Shown here in pieces: positions 43,966-52,774 of a stretch of 64,000 nt of DNA. This stretch comes from JAHBNG01 sp039028975. GTDB taxonomy: Bacteria > Chloroflexota > Anaerolineae > Caldilineales > Caldilineaceae. The notes under the pieces are model-generated. The model was not told the origin of the DNA. It was given only the letters and a program-made list of their open reading frames with translations, and ran no database searches. The DNA is taken from positions 1 through 64,000 of the forward strand of contig JBCCHB010000011.1 of the NCBI GenBank assembly GCA_039028975.1, given 5' to 3'. Every line of letters begins with the position of its first letter. Position 1 is the first letter of the stretch. A program made the position numbers and the translations under genes.

Positions 43966-45741
43966 AAAAAAGAACTAACCCTCTGGCAGATCATTTCGCC
44001 AGTCAAACGACAGATCTACATCGGCATGGCCATGTCCACGATTAGCGGCGTCGCCTGGATCGTGGCCATCGTACTGCTGCGCCCTGTTGTGCGCGAGTTA
44101 ATGGCTGAAACACCCAAAGTAGCCACCCTGTGGCAGCTTTGCGGTGCCATTCTAGTCTGCATCGCTCTTGCCATCGTACTGCGCATCCAATCGTTCAACT
44201 GGTCCCATCAAGGTGCGTTTGAACTGGAAGAAGTGCTGAGGACCCAGCTCACCACCCATCTAGCCAAAGTGCCGCTGGGTTACGTGGTAACGGCTGGTTC
44301 GGGCACGCTCAAAAAGGTGTTGATGGATGATGTACGCAGCCTACATGCCTTTGTGGCCGACAGTACGCCGTTGATGGCACGGACCTATTCGATGCCCATC
44401 ATTACGCTGATCGTGATGTTCATTATCGACTGGCGGATGGCCCTCGTTTCCCTGGCTGTCTTCCCCATCGGCATGATCGCCATGCGCCTTGCCTTCACCG
44501 ACTACGCAGAGGGCCGGGCCGCCTACGATGCCGCCCTTGAACATATGAACAGCACCATCATTGAATATGTACAGGGTATGCAGGTGGTCCGCACCTTTGA
44601 CGATGGCTCATCCTCTTTTCGGCGCTATCGAGATGCGTTGACAGTCGCGAACACAACAATCCGCAAATGGGCGGATAAAAGCAAACATGGTGCCTATATC
44701 GCCCGTACCCTTTTTGCTGCACTGCCAACGCTAGCCGTTATCGTGATTATGGGTGGCTACTTTGTGTCGCAGGGGACACTCGATCTGCCAACCTTTCTGC
44801 TATTCGTCTTTATTGCACCGACGCTGCCAGACTCGATCGTGCCCATGGTCTGGCTGACTCAGCTGATCAATATGTCGAGCGCCGGTGCAAAGCGAATCGG
44901 CAAATTGCTGGCCGAGCCGGTTTTGCCTGAAGCCGCCCAGCCTGTTCCGCCCCAGGGTGGCAGCGTCCGCTTCGAAAATGTCACCTTTACCTATGCTACC
45001 CGCAACGACCCTGCACTAAAAGGCGTGTCAATTGAGATGCCCGAAGGCAGCGTCACCGCGCTGGTCGGCATGTCGGGCGCAGGCAAGAGCACCGTCGCTC
45101 GGTTGATTCCCCGCTTCTGGGATGTTAGCGAAGGTACGATTACCGTCGGTGGTGTAGACATACGCGACATGTCCAGCGACGATCTGATGAAGCAAGTGAG
45201 CTTTGTCTTTCAAACGCCATTTTTGCTCCATGACACCATCCGCGAAAATATTCGGCTAGGCAAGCCAGACGCCACCGATGCCGAGGTCGAGGCAGCCGCT
45301 CAAGCCGCCCAGGCCCACGACTTTATCGTCAACGAACTGCCCAACAGCTACGATACCAAGGCTGGGGATAGAGGGGCACGACTCTCGGGCGGGCAACGGC
45401 AGCGCATCACCATTGCTCGGGCCATTCTGCAGGACAGCCCCATCGTCGTGCTGGACGAAGCTACTGCCTTTGCTGACCCAGAAAACGAAGCCAAGATCCA
45501 CGCCGCCATCGCTAACCTGACGGCAGGCAAGACGCTCATTGTGGTCGCCCATCGGCTCTCTACCATTCAGGACGCCGATCAAATTGTGGTGATGGACAAA
45601 GGTCAGGTTGCTGAGCACGGTACCCATGACGTGCTGGTGGCAGCCAAAGGCATATACGCCAATCTCTGGGCCAAGTTTACCGAAGCACAGGGATGGGGGC
45701 TGCGGCGCAACGAACGGCTCGATGCAGTCCCAGCAGATTGA
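43948..45741 (+). CDS. ybtP: Exporter-fold ABC half-transporter, YbtP-like
   Basis: A 597-residue half-transporter: six membrane helices (about residues 20-310) then an ATPase with Walker A GMSGAGKST (374-382), LSGGQRQR and Walker B VVLDEATAFADPENE. The DEATAFADPENE form is typical of the YbtP/IrtB siderophore-importing group, which uses an exporter fold for import. It should pair with the protein at 45929. AraC regulator and YbtX-like neighbours support a yersiniabactin-style uptake role. The start lies inside repeat sequence. Confidence 0.88.
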   Translation: MTNNQSKKELTLWQIISPVKRQIYIGMAMSTISGVAWIVAIVLLRPVVRELMAETPKVATLWQLCGAILVCIALAIVLRIQSFNWSHQGAFELEEVLRTQLTTHLAKVPLGYVVTAGSGTLKKVLMDDVRSLHAFVADSTPLMARTYSMPIITLIVMFIIDWRMALVSLAVFPIGMIAMRLAFTDYAEGRAAYDAALEHMNSTIIEYVQGMQVVRTFDDGSSSFRRYRDALTVANTTIRKWADKSKHGAYIARTLFAALPTLAVIVIMGGYFVSQGTLDLPTFLLFVFIAPTLPDSIVPMVWLTQLINMSSAGAKRIGKLLAEPVLPEAAQPVPPQGGSVRFENVTFTYATRNDPALKGVSIEMPEGSVTALVGMSGAGKSTVARLIPRFWDVSEGTITVGGVDIRDMSSDDLMKQVSFVFQTPFLLHDTIRENIRLGKPDATDAEVEAAAQAAQAHDFIVNELPNSYDTKAGDRGARLSGGQRQRITIARAILQDSPIVVLDEATAFADPENEAKIHAAIANLTAGKTLIVVAHRLSTIQDADQIVVMDKGQVAEHGTHDVLVAAKGIYANLWAKFTEAQGWGLRRNERLDAVPAD

Positions 45742-45753
45742 GGAACATGTTAA

Positions 45754-45894
45754 ATGACCACATTAGCAATCATCTTAATCGTTTTATGGACGGCCATAAC
45801 CATTTATTTGCTGTCTTTGGGTATGACGCAGCGGCGGGTTGAAAAAAGACTTCAATCCCTCGTGGATTCGATTCAGCCAACCAATGACCAGTGA
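45754..45894 (+). CDS. 46-residue membrane protein, CcmD-like in shape
   Basis: An ATG at 45754 with AGGA nine bases upstream opens a 46-residue frame: one helix, MTTLAIILIVLWTAITIYLL, then a basic amphipathic tail TQRRVEKRLQSLVDSIQ. The helix-plus-QRR-E-L tail recalls CcmD-type small proteins, but no haem exporter is near. The last five residues and stop fall in GACCA repeat. It sits between the two ABC half-transporter genes, 12 bases after the first, so it is probably in the same transcript. Confidence 0.6.
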   Translation: MTTLAIILIVLWTAITIYLLSLGMTQRRVEKRLQSLVDSIQPTNDQ

Positions 45895-45928
45895 CCAATG
45901 ATCAATAGACCAGACCACCAATAAACCA

Positions 45929-47794
45929 ATGATCAACACATATAACAACATGATTGGAGTCGCTGGCTCCCAATATCGAACCGTACAAAAAGGGATTGCG
46001 CTGGCAATTGCCACAGCGATTGTGCAGGGTATTATCTTTTCGCTGCTCTTTCCGTTTTTTCGCTACCTCTTTGCGGGTGACAGCCGTTGGCAATTTACCG
46101 GCTGGGTGATGGTGACGCTGATAGTGATCGACGGCGTGATGCGCTGGATTGGTAGCACCGCCGATTATGATAGCCAAATGGACGTGGGCTACGAGGCGCG
46201 AGTGCGGCTTGGCGAGAAGCTACGCACCATGCCGCTGGAATATTTGACAGGAAGGCAAGCTGGCGATCTCAACGTGGTGCTAAGTGGCAACGTTGATGAC
46301 GTAGTCATGATCATGGGTGGTCTCTACGGGATTGTGCTCAACACAATTATTGCGCCGCTTACCACCATCGTGATTACTCTCTTTATCGATTGGCGGCTTG
46401 CTCTTGCTCTGGCGGTGATCTTCCCCATGGCGATTCCGCTCTATCAACGGATTCGGGCGGTTTCCGCAAGGGAAAACCGCGTTTCTGGTGAAGCGCACGC
46501 TGTCGTCACCGCCAATCTCGTCGAATATGCACAGGGCTTGGAAGTGCTGCGGTCTACACGCCAAGTTGGCGAAAAGTCGATCCGGCTGCAAGAGTCGCTG
46601 GCTGACCTGCGTTACAAGCAGTCGGTCGCCAATAACTGGGGCGTCGTACCCAACATCTCGATGTCGTCGATTGTGCAGATCGGCATTCTCCTGGTCACAA
46701 CGCTGGGGGCCTATCTGGTCATCGGCGGCACATTAGAGGTGGCGGTGCTCTTTGCGCTGCTGGCCATTGCCGTACGCTACGCTGAACCGCTCTCTATTTT
46801 CGCCAGCCTCGCTGGCATGTTCGACTTTATGGAGGCGGGGCTGGAGCGCATTAACGGGCTGTTAGCCGTGGAACCGCTGCCTGTCACCCAGCCACCCAAG
46901 GAGCTAGAGCAGTTTGATATCACCTTTGATAATGTTGACTTTGCCTACGCACCAGAAAACGAGGACGAAGTGGGACCCCCACCTTTTGGTACAGGGTGCG
47001 AAGCAGCCAACCCTCCCCAGATTGGGGAGGGAACTGTCCTCTCGTCTGCGGGAAAACAGCCCCTCCCCCCGTCGGGGGGAGGATGGGAGGGGGTAAAAGT
47101 GCTCCACGATATCTCATTCCGCCTGCCTGCCAAAACGCTAACTGCTTTGGTAGGCGAATCGGGGGGCGGCAAGACCACCATTACCAAGCTCATCACCCGC
47201 TACGCGGATCCGCAAAAGGGAAGCGTCAAAATTGGCGGCCTCGACATCCGCAATGTGGAGCCAACCGAGCTGATGAAGCACATTTCGGTGGTCTTTCAGG
47301 ATGTCTATCTCTTCGACGACACCATCCGCAACAATATTCGTATGGCCAAGCCCAGCGCCAGCGATGCTGAGGTCGAGGCTGCGGCCCAGGCAGCCAACTG
47401 TCACGAATTTATCACTCGCTTACCCGATGGATACGACACAACAGTAGGCGAGATTGGCGGTGCCCTCTCCGGCGGTGAACGACAGCGCATCTCCATTGCT
47501 CGCGCGATTTTGAAAGATGCGCCAATTGTGTTGTTGGATGAGCCCACCTCTGCTCTGGATACAGAAAGCGAAGTGGCCGTGCAACGCGCCATTGACCGCC
47601 TCGTGGAAGACAAAACCGTGGTGGTGATTGCCCATCGCCTCTCTACCGTGGTTGCCGCCGACACAATCTTGGTGCTGGAGGACGGTCGCATCACCGAGCG
47701 TGGTACCCATGCCGAGTTGCTGGCGCTTGACGGTCGCTACGCGGCCATGTGGGCAGCCCAGCAGCAGGCACGTCGGTGGAAAGTGGCTGTGTAA
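45929..47794 (+). CDS. ybtQ: Exporter-fold ABC half-transporter, YbtQ-like, with in-frame insertion
   Basis: A 621-residue half-transporter, partner of 43948. Six membrane helices precede an ATPase with Walker A GESGGGKTT (409-417), LSGGERQR and LLDEPTSALDTESE, as in YbtQ. Residues 349-389 are a Pro/Gly-rich stretch encoded by a palindromic element (46973-47095) dropped between the first ATPase strand (FDNVDFAYAPENEDE) and VKVLHDISFRLP. Without it the protein would have the normal length of about 580. The insertion lies at a loop before Walker A, so the ATPase may still work. Confidence 0.88.
   Translation: MINTYNNMIGVAGSQYRTVQKGIALAIATAIVQGIIFSLLFPFFRYLFAGDSRWQFTGWVMVTLIVIDGVMRWIGSTADYDSQMDVGYEARVRLGEKLRTMPLEYLTGRQAGDLNVVLSGNVDDVVMIMGGLYGIVLNTIIAPLTTIVITLFIDWRLALALAVIFPMAIPLYQRIRAVSARENRVSGEAHAVVTANLVEYAQGLEVLRSTRQVGEKSIRLQESLADLRYKQSVANNWGVVPNISMSSIVQIGILLVTTLGAYLVIGGTLEVAVLFALLAIAVRYAEPLSIFASLAGMFDFMEAGLERINGLLAVEPLPVTQPPKELEQFDITFDNVDFAYAPENEDEVGPPPFGTGCEAANPPQIGEGTVLSSAGKQPLPPSGGGWEGVKVLHDISFRLPAKTLTALVGESGGGKTTITKLITRYADPQKGSVKIGGLDIRNVEPTELMKHISVVFQDVYLFDDTIRNNIRMAKPSASDAEVEAAAQAANCHEFITRLPDGYDTTVGEIGGALSGGERQRISIARAILKDAPIVLLDEPTSALDTESEVAVQRAIDRLVEDKTVVVIAHRLSTVVAADTILVLEDGRITERGTHAELLALDGRYAAMWAAQQQARRWKVAV
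46973..47095. repeat. Palindromic element inserted in frame in the ybtQ-like gene
   Basis: A 123-base stretch, exactly 41 codons, containing two GC-rich hairpins: CCCTCCCC-AGATT-GGGGAGGG (47011-47031) and CCTCCCCCC-GTC-GGGGGGAGG (about 47062-47082), then GGGAGGGGG. Its composition differs sharply from the gene around it. The encoded residues have no counterpart in ABC ATPases. Borders are inferred from where the normal ATPase pattern breaks and resumes. Confidence 0.8.
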
Positions 47795-47868
47795 TGCGTA
47801 ACTCGTAATTTACAATTAAGGAGCCGGACAACCAACCGACCAAGGACCAAGGACTGAGGACCAATCTT

Positions 47869-49173
47869 ATGTTCAAAGCAAAATATCTCTATGGCGTGAT
47901 GTGGCGGTGGCACTTCTATATGGGGTTGTTCATTGCGCCGATTTTGATCATTGTCTCGATTACGGGTTCCCTCTATGTCTTTAAGGATGAGATTGAGCCG
48001 CTGATTGATGGTCAACTGCTCTTTGTAGAGCGCGCCGCGTCTGGCTCAACGATTGCGCATTCGTCTGCTATTCAACTGGCTGAGGATGCCTATCCTGACT
48101 ACGAGGCGCGCAGCCTCTTCATTGATCGCAGCCCCGAACGGGCGTGGAACGTGCGCATGGAGAATGCGAACGAAGAATACACCACCGCCTACATCAACCA
48201 ATACACGGGTGCAGTGCAGGGTGAGCGGGCCTATAACGAAGGCTTCTTTGGCATCGTTTTGAAGATTCACCGCCAGCTCTTTGCAGACACGCTGGGCCGC
48301 ATCATCGTCGAGACGAGCACGGCATGGGGCATCATCGCCACCATCACCGGCGTCTTTCTCTGGTGGCCGCGGGCCAAAGAAAAGATCAAGGGCGTCTGGA
48401 CCATGCGCTTGAAGAAGACGCGCAAACTCTTCTGGCGCGATCTCCATTCGGTCCCTGCGGTCTATATTGCCATCTTTGCTGTGCTGATCATGTTTACAGG
48501 GATGCTCTTCTCATTCTCTGGCCGCTTCACATTTTTCGGCACGGGCATGGCGTTGGGACAACTGCCGGAAGCCTACACTAATCCGCCCAAATCGACGGTT
48601 GTTGATGGAGCCAAACCCATCGGGCTTGATGCCGCCGTCGCCATCTTTGAAGAGGCCCATGGCATCACCCACTACAACTCGGTGATTCCTCATGAAGAAG
48701 ATGCGCCCTACATGTTCACCACTAATCTGGATCAGAACTTCAGCCAAGGTCGTCTCTTCTACATCGATCAATATTCGGGTGAAGTCCTCAACGACACCGG
48801 ATGGGATGATCTGACCGGGTACACCAAGGCGTTGCTCTACTTCTACCCGATTCACACGGGTGGCATCTACGGCTGGCCTACCAAGATTTTGGCCTTTGTT
48901 ACCTGCTGGATCATCGCCTTGCTGAGCGTTAGCGGCGTGGTCATGTGGTGGCAGCGCAAGCCTGAGGGGGTGGTGATTGGGGCCCCACTGCAGCCAAGAA
49001 ACGCGCTGGTGCCCAGAGTCGTCACGGTCTTAACCGTCATCTTTGGCATCCTGCTTCCTATGGTTGGACTAACGGTCCTCTTGATCCTGCTGGTTAGCTG
49101 GATCGGACGGCTGATTGAGCGGTGGAGAAAGCCCGCGCCACAACTGGCAAGTGAGGCAGCTTCGGGAGATTGA
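47869..49173 (+). CDS. PepSY-domain membrane protein, probable ferric-siderophore reductase
   Basis: A 434-residue PepSY-associated membrane protein. Helices lie near residues 18-40, 140-162, 195-220, 335-360 and 390-420, with PepSY-like external parts (AIQLAEDAYPDYEARSLFI; LDAAVAIFEEAHGITHYNS). Membrane histidines such as the one in MWRWHFYMG and KIHRQLF, RDLHSVP, and PIHTGG could bind haem. Relatives (PiuB, FsrB, FoxB) reduce ferric siderophores. It follows the YbtPQ-like genes, which lack the reductase domain of IrtA, so it may supply that step. Confidence 0.88.
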   Translation: MFKAKYLYGVMWRWHFYMGLFIAPILIIVSITGSLYVFKDEIEPLIDGQLLFVERAASGSTIAHSSAIQLAEDAYPDYEARSLFIDRSPERAWNVRMENANEEYTTAYINQYTGAVQGERAYNEGFFGIVLKIHRQLFADTLGRIIVETSTAWGIIATITGVFLWWPRAKEKIKGVWTMRLKKTRKLFWRDLHSVPAVYIAIFAVLIMFTGMLFSFSGRFTFFGTGMALGQLPEAYTNPPKSTVVDGAKPIGLDAAVAIFEEAHGITHYNSVIPHEEDAPYMFTTNLDQNFSQGRLFYIDQYSGEVLNDTGWDDLTGYTKALLYFYPIHTGGIYGWPTKILAFVTCWIIALLSVSGVVMWWQRKPEGVVIGAPLQPRNALVPRVVTVLTVIFGILLPMVGLTVLLILLVSWIGRLIERWRKPAPQLASEAASGD

Positions 49174-49189
49174 GAGGGTGCCTCGTCCC

Positions 49190-49330
49190 TAGTCATTTGT
49201 CCTTTGTTTCCGTCAGTGCGCTTGCTGAGCTTTGACGGTACGTGATGGACAAAAGACCAATAACCAGCGACCAGGAACAAATGACCAATAGACTCAGGAC
49301 CAATAGACTCAGAACCAATAGACCAAGGAC
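49190..49330. repeat. Intergenic hairpin repeat with 15-base tandem units
   Basis: TAGTCATTTGTCCTTTG faces GGACAAAAGACCAATAACC, then three tandem CCAATAGACTCAGGA-type units lead to the ribosome site. TCAGTGCGC and GACGGTACGTGA between the arms look like further degenerate stem. Confidence 0.75.
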
Positions 49331-49336
49331 AACAAG

Positions 49337-49756
49337 ATGGTAGAAATTGATATAACCCAATGGCCCACCGTCTACGTTGAAATGAACGAAATCAAGACGC
49401 TGCCTGAGATGCAGGAGTATGTAGAGAAGATGAATGAACTGCTTGACTATGCCGAGCAGCAAGCAGACAAATATGGCGTTATCTACCTCTATCAGGGCGC
49501 AGAGCAGGATCCCAAGTCCTTCAAGCGCGAAAAGGAGGCCCAAAAGCTGAACAACCAATGGCTGAAGGAGAACAAAGCTCGCGTTGGTGAACACTGCGTG
49601 GCTATCGCCATGGTAACTCCGTTCAAGGGCATGATGAAGTTGATGCGTCCCATCGCCCGCATGTCCATGAAGCGAATGATGGGCGCACCAGGCGACATGT
49701 TCTTTAACAAGGAAGAGGCGGAAAAGTGGATGGCAGAAAAGTTGAATGTACTTTGA
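49337..49756 (+). CDS. Small soluble protein, STAS/SpoIIAA-like in pattern
   Basis: A 139-residue protein beginning with ITQWPTVYVEMNEIKTLPEM and ending FFNKEEAEKWMAEKLN. The order of strand, helix, strand (GVIYLYQG), basic helix, hydrophobic strand (HCVAIAMVTP) and final helix fits a STAS/SpoIIAA-like fold of uncharacterised proteins. The methionine-rich MMKLMRPIARMSMKRMMG segment is unusual. AGGA precedes the ATG. No function can be assigned. Confidence 0.65.
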   Translation: MVEIDITQWPTVYVEMNEIKTLPEMQEYVEKMNELLDYAEQQADKYGVIYLYQGAEQDPKSFKREKEAQKLNNQWLKENKARVGEHCVAIAMVTPFKGMMKLMRPIARMSMKRMMGAPGDMFFNKEEAEKWMAEKLNVL

Positions 49757-49797
49757 CAATGCGCTAGGAGCGTAGTGAAAGAATAGAAAATACAGCC

Positions 49798-50126
49798 CAA
49801 TTTACCCCTCCCCCGAACAACCGAATATTTGTCTTCACGCTGGCGTAGATTGGCACGACAGCCATCGCCCGCATAATCCGGTTCTCTCTTGTTGCAAGGA
49901 AGCCCGTATCGACGCTACCCGCGACCCTGCAATCAAGCAGTGGATTTGCGCACACGCTACGACGTGAAGAGGGTGTTCACAGTCGCATTTCTTGCGATTT
50001 CACTCATTCAATCAGAGACAACCTAACATCGTTGTGAGCTGAAGCGTCCACAGTCTATTTTGCAGCCACACGATGCAGAACCCGAATTCCATATTTGATC
50101 TAAGCAATGGTTAGCTATTGCTATGG
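49798..50126. repeat. 330-bp dispersed repeat, copy 2
   Basis: Matches 33661-33991 along its length in the same orientation (for example GAATATTTGTCTTCACGCT, AGAGGGTGTTCAC, CGCATTTCTTGCGATTT, GAGCTGAAGCGTC). It fills nearly all of the gene-free 49757-50136 gap. The ribosome site of the following gene begins at its right edge. Confidence 0.8.
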
Positions 50127-50136
50127 AGAAAATCAG

Positions 50137-50715
50137 ATGATCCTGGGGAAAATTTTGTATGTGCTGACGATGGTCATCACGACCGTCATTCGCTCGCCGT
50201 ATGAGAAGAGAAACAAAGAGAACAAGATTGCCAGTGATCACAAAGATCAGCAAGAGCAGATCCTGCTGATGCTGGTCTTGTTAGGGATGATGCTGATTCC
50301 GCTGATCTTTATCTTCACGCCACTGCTCTCTTTTGCTGATTATGCGTTGCCCGTATGGGCGCTGATTGTTGGCGTTCTTGTCATGGCGACAGGACTGTGG
50401 CTCTTTTGGCGTTCTCATGCTGATTTGGGGCAGAACTGGTCGGTTTCGCTGGAGATACGCGATGAACATACGTTAGTGACCAATGGCGTCTATCAGCGCG
50501 TACGCCACCCCATGTACAGCGCCATCTGGCTGCTTGCGCTAGGACAACCGCTGTTGCTGCACAACTGGATTGCTGGTTTTGGGTCGATTTTTGCCTTCGG
50601 AATTATGTATCTGCTGCGCGTTCCCATTGAAGAGCGCATGATGTTAGAACAATTTGGAGAGCAGTATCAACAATACATGGCAAAAACGGGAAGAATTCTA
50701 CCCAAATTCAATTAG
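50137..50715 (+). CDS. Isoprenylcysteine methyltransferase-like (ICMT/PEMT) membrane protein
   Basis: A 192-residue membrane methyltransferase-like protein with four or five helices and the conserved block TNGVYQRVRHPMYSAIWLL, followed by the late IEERMMLEQFGEQYQQY, both standard for the ICMT family that binds S-adenosylmethionine at the membrane. GGAG 8 bases upstream favours ATG 50137 over an in-frame ATG at 50107 inside the repeat. Bacterial members have unknown substrates; methylation of a lipid or chelator is speculative. Confidence 0.85.
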   Translation: MILGKILYVLTMVITTVIRSPYEKRNKENKIASDHKDQQEQILLMLVLLGMMLIPLIFIFTPLLSFADYALPVWALIVGVLVMATGLWLFWRSHADLGQNWSVSLEIRDEHTLVTNGVYQRVRHPMYSAIWLLALGQPLLLHNWIAGFGSIFAFGIMYLLRVPIEERMMLEQFGEQYQQYMAKTGRILPKFN

Positions 50716-50761
50716 CATCTGACAAGCTGAAACGCTAACCAACAAACCCTCAAGGAGAAAC

Positions 50762-52708
50762 ATGAAACGAATCACAACATTATTAACGATGCTGTTCGCA
50801 ATTGGCCTCTTGGTGGCCTGTGCCGCACCGGTTCCATCAGCGGCACCTGCTGAAGAATCAACTACAGAAACATCTGCCGCAGAGACCCGCACCGTTACCC
50901 ATGCGATGGGCGAGACTGAGATACCCACTAACCCTCAGCGCGTGGTCACGCTTGATGCCTTCTTCACGTTGACGCCGCTGGTGGAACTGGGCGTGCCAGT
51001 CGTCGGGTCGATGAGTCTGGGCGATGATGATCCCTACCCTGGTCTAATAGCAGCCGAGCAAGAGGAAATCACCAGCGTTGGCTTCTTTGAGATGAATCTG
51101 GAGAGCATTGCCGCACTTGAACCCGACCTAATTATAGGTGTCGATTTTGTGCAGCCTCCCTATGAAGAGCTGAGCCAAATCGCGCCGACAGTCGTGATTG
51201 CAACCTCGTTTGATTGGCGAGATCAGCACCGCACACTGGCCCAGATTGTGGGCAAGGAAGCCGAAGCCGAAGCAGGCATTGCCGAGTACGAGGCCCAGGT
51301 TGCGGCACTGCGTGATGCCCTGCCCGACGACGTAACGGCATCGGTCATGACCATGCATAATGAGGCCATCCTGCCCATGGGACCAGGCGCGTGGGCACCA
51401 GTCAAAGTAATGGATGAAGTAGGTCTTGCACGCCCTGCAGATGAGGTGACCGATGACCCGGAGGCTTGGTTCTTACCACTCAGCAGCGAAGTATGGCCTG
51501 ACATTGCCGGTGACGTGCTTTTCTATACGGCTGGATATCCTGGCATGGACGAAGCCACAGCCGAGCTTGTGGCCGAACAGCTAGAAAAACCAATCTGGCA
51601 GCAGATCCCAGCCGTGCAGAATGGCCGCGCCTACTCTGTGGATACCCGCTGCTGGGAGACCTTTGGCGGTCTGCGCTCGGCTCAGTGTGTACTTGGCGAG
51701 ATCGCCTCAATATTCGATGAAAATTTGCCAATGACGGAAGCCGCAGCAGGGGATGAAGCAGAGAATGAAGTAGTGAGTTGTGATAAGGGCCTCCGCAGTA
51801 TCGATACCGCCTTTGGCCCCACTTGTATTCCTGATGCACCGGAGCGGGTCATCGCACTCAACGAGAACATTATGGCCAACCTGATTGCACTTGATGCACC
51901 ACCGATAGCCGTGCAGGACTGGAGCCGCCGCGACTTCACCGCCTACCTCGGCGACACCACCGGAACCATCGCTAGCGTTGGCAACTCGGACGGTCCCAAC
52001 TACGAGGCGATGCTTGCGCTCAACCCCGACGTGATTGTGGCCATGCCCTCTAACGTAGACGAAGAATCGATGGAAACGCTGACCCAGATTGCGCCTGTGG
52101 CGGTAGCGCCAGCCGATAACACAGACTGGCGGGGCAACATTCTCTATGTCGGTGAAGTGATTGGTAAAGTAGACGAGGCCGAAGCACTGGTAGCCGCGAC
52201 GGACGCCCGTCTAGCCGAGTTCCGCGCTGCATACGAAGCCCAGGCCCTGGCTGATGAAGAGATCGCCATCATCCGCAGCCGTGCCGACAGCTTCAACATC
52301 TATCACGGTGATTTCTTCATCGTCAAGATCACCGAAGACGCTGGCCTCAAAATGCCCGCCAGCTTTGACGAAATCACCGAACGTCGCCTCTCGCTAGAAG
52401 CCATCGAACTCATCGAAGGGGACCGACTCTTTGTGATGGTGCGCAACGAGCGCGAGTCCGGTGCCTTCATTGATCTGAGTGCCAGCCCCCTTTGGCAGAC
52501 CATTCCGGCGGTCCAAAACGACGAAGTCTATCTCGTCAACTGGAGCGTTTGGGTGGCTGGTTGGAATATCGTCGGCGCAAACTTGGTGATCGATGATCTT
52601 TACTTCTACATGCTGGACGAAGAGTCGCCCACGCCTAGCCCGTTGGCCGGCTTGATCATTCCCGAGTACGGGCCGCAATTCGACGAAGAGCGTTTGGGGC
52701 TTGAGTAA
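50762..52708 (+). CDS. Tandem double siderophore-binding lipoprotein
   Basis: A 648-residue lipoprotein (lipobox LVAC) with two Peripla_BP_2 domains, about 40-320 and 345-630, joined by a short Ala/Glu linker near 323-340. The first half starts VTHAMGETEIPTNPQRVVTLD; the second opens with a cysteine pair, SCDKGLRSIDTAFGPTCIPD. The first half also carries CW and QC cysteines near its end (DTRCWETFGGLRSAQC). A Pro-rich tail of about 25 residues follows the second domain. AAGGAG precedes the ATG. Confidence 0.9.
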   Translation: MKRITTLLTMLFAIGLLVACAAPVPSAAPAEESTTETSAAETRTVTHAMGETEIPTNPQRVVTLDAFFTLTPLVELGVPVVGSMSLGDDDPYPGLIAAEQEEITSVGFFEMNLESIAALEPDLIIGVDFVQPPYEELSQIAPTVVIATSFDWRDQHRTLAQIVGKEAEAEAGIAEYEAQVAALRDALPDDVTASVMTMHNEAILPMGPGAWAPVKVMDEVGLARPADEVTDDPEAWFLPLSSEVWPDIAGDVLFYTAGYPGMDEATAELVAEQLEKPIWQQIPAVQNGRAYSVDTRCWETFGGLRSAQCVLGEIASIFDENLPMTEAAAGDEAENEVVSCDKGLRSIDTAFGPTCIPDAPERVIALNENIMANLIALDAPPIAVQDWSRRDFTAYLGDTTGTIASVGNSDGPNYEAMLALNPDVIVAMPSNVDEESMETLTQIAPVAVAPADNTDWRGNILYVGEVIGKVDEAEALVAATDARLAEFRAAYEAQALADEEIAIIRSRADSFNIYHGDFFIVKITEDAGLKMPASFDEITERRLSLEAIELIEGDRLFVMVRNERESGAFIDLSASPLWQTIPAVQNDEVYLVNWSVWVAGWNIVGANLVIDDLYFYMLDEESPTPSPLAGLIIPEYGPQFDEERLGLE

Positions 52709-52717
52709 GCGGAAAAT

Positions 52718-52759
52718 CGTTGAAGCGTTGGCACGCTTTTCTGCTCCAACGCTTCAACG
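52718..52759. terminator. Perfect 14-bp-arm hairpin (CGTTGGAGCG-like family)
   Basis: CGTTGAAGCGTTGG and CCAACGCTTCAACG flank a 14-base loop that contains CACGCTTTT. The ribosome site AGGAGG of the ATP-grasp gene follows directly. Relatives occur at 61118, 63763 and, degenerate, 59858. It may terminate or attenuate, or protect the upstream mRNA. Confidence 0.75.
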
Positions 52760-52774
52760 CCTAGGAGGGAACCT

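Noticed and set aside
46945..47196. Minus-strand frames across the palindromic insertion
   Set aside because: They arise from GC-rich palindromes opposite a clear ABC ATPase gene.
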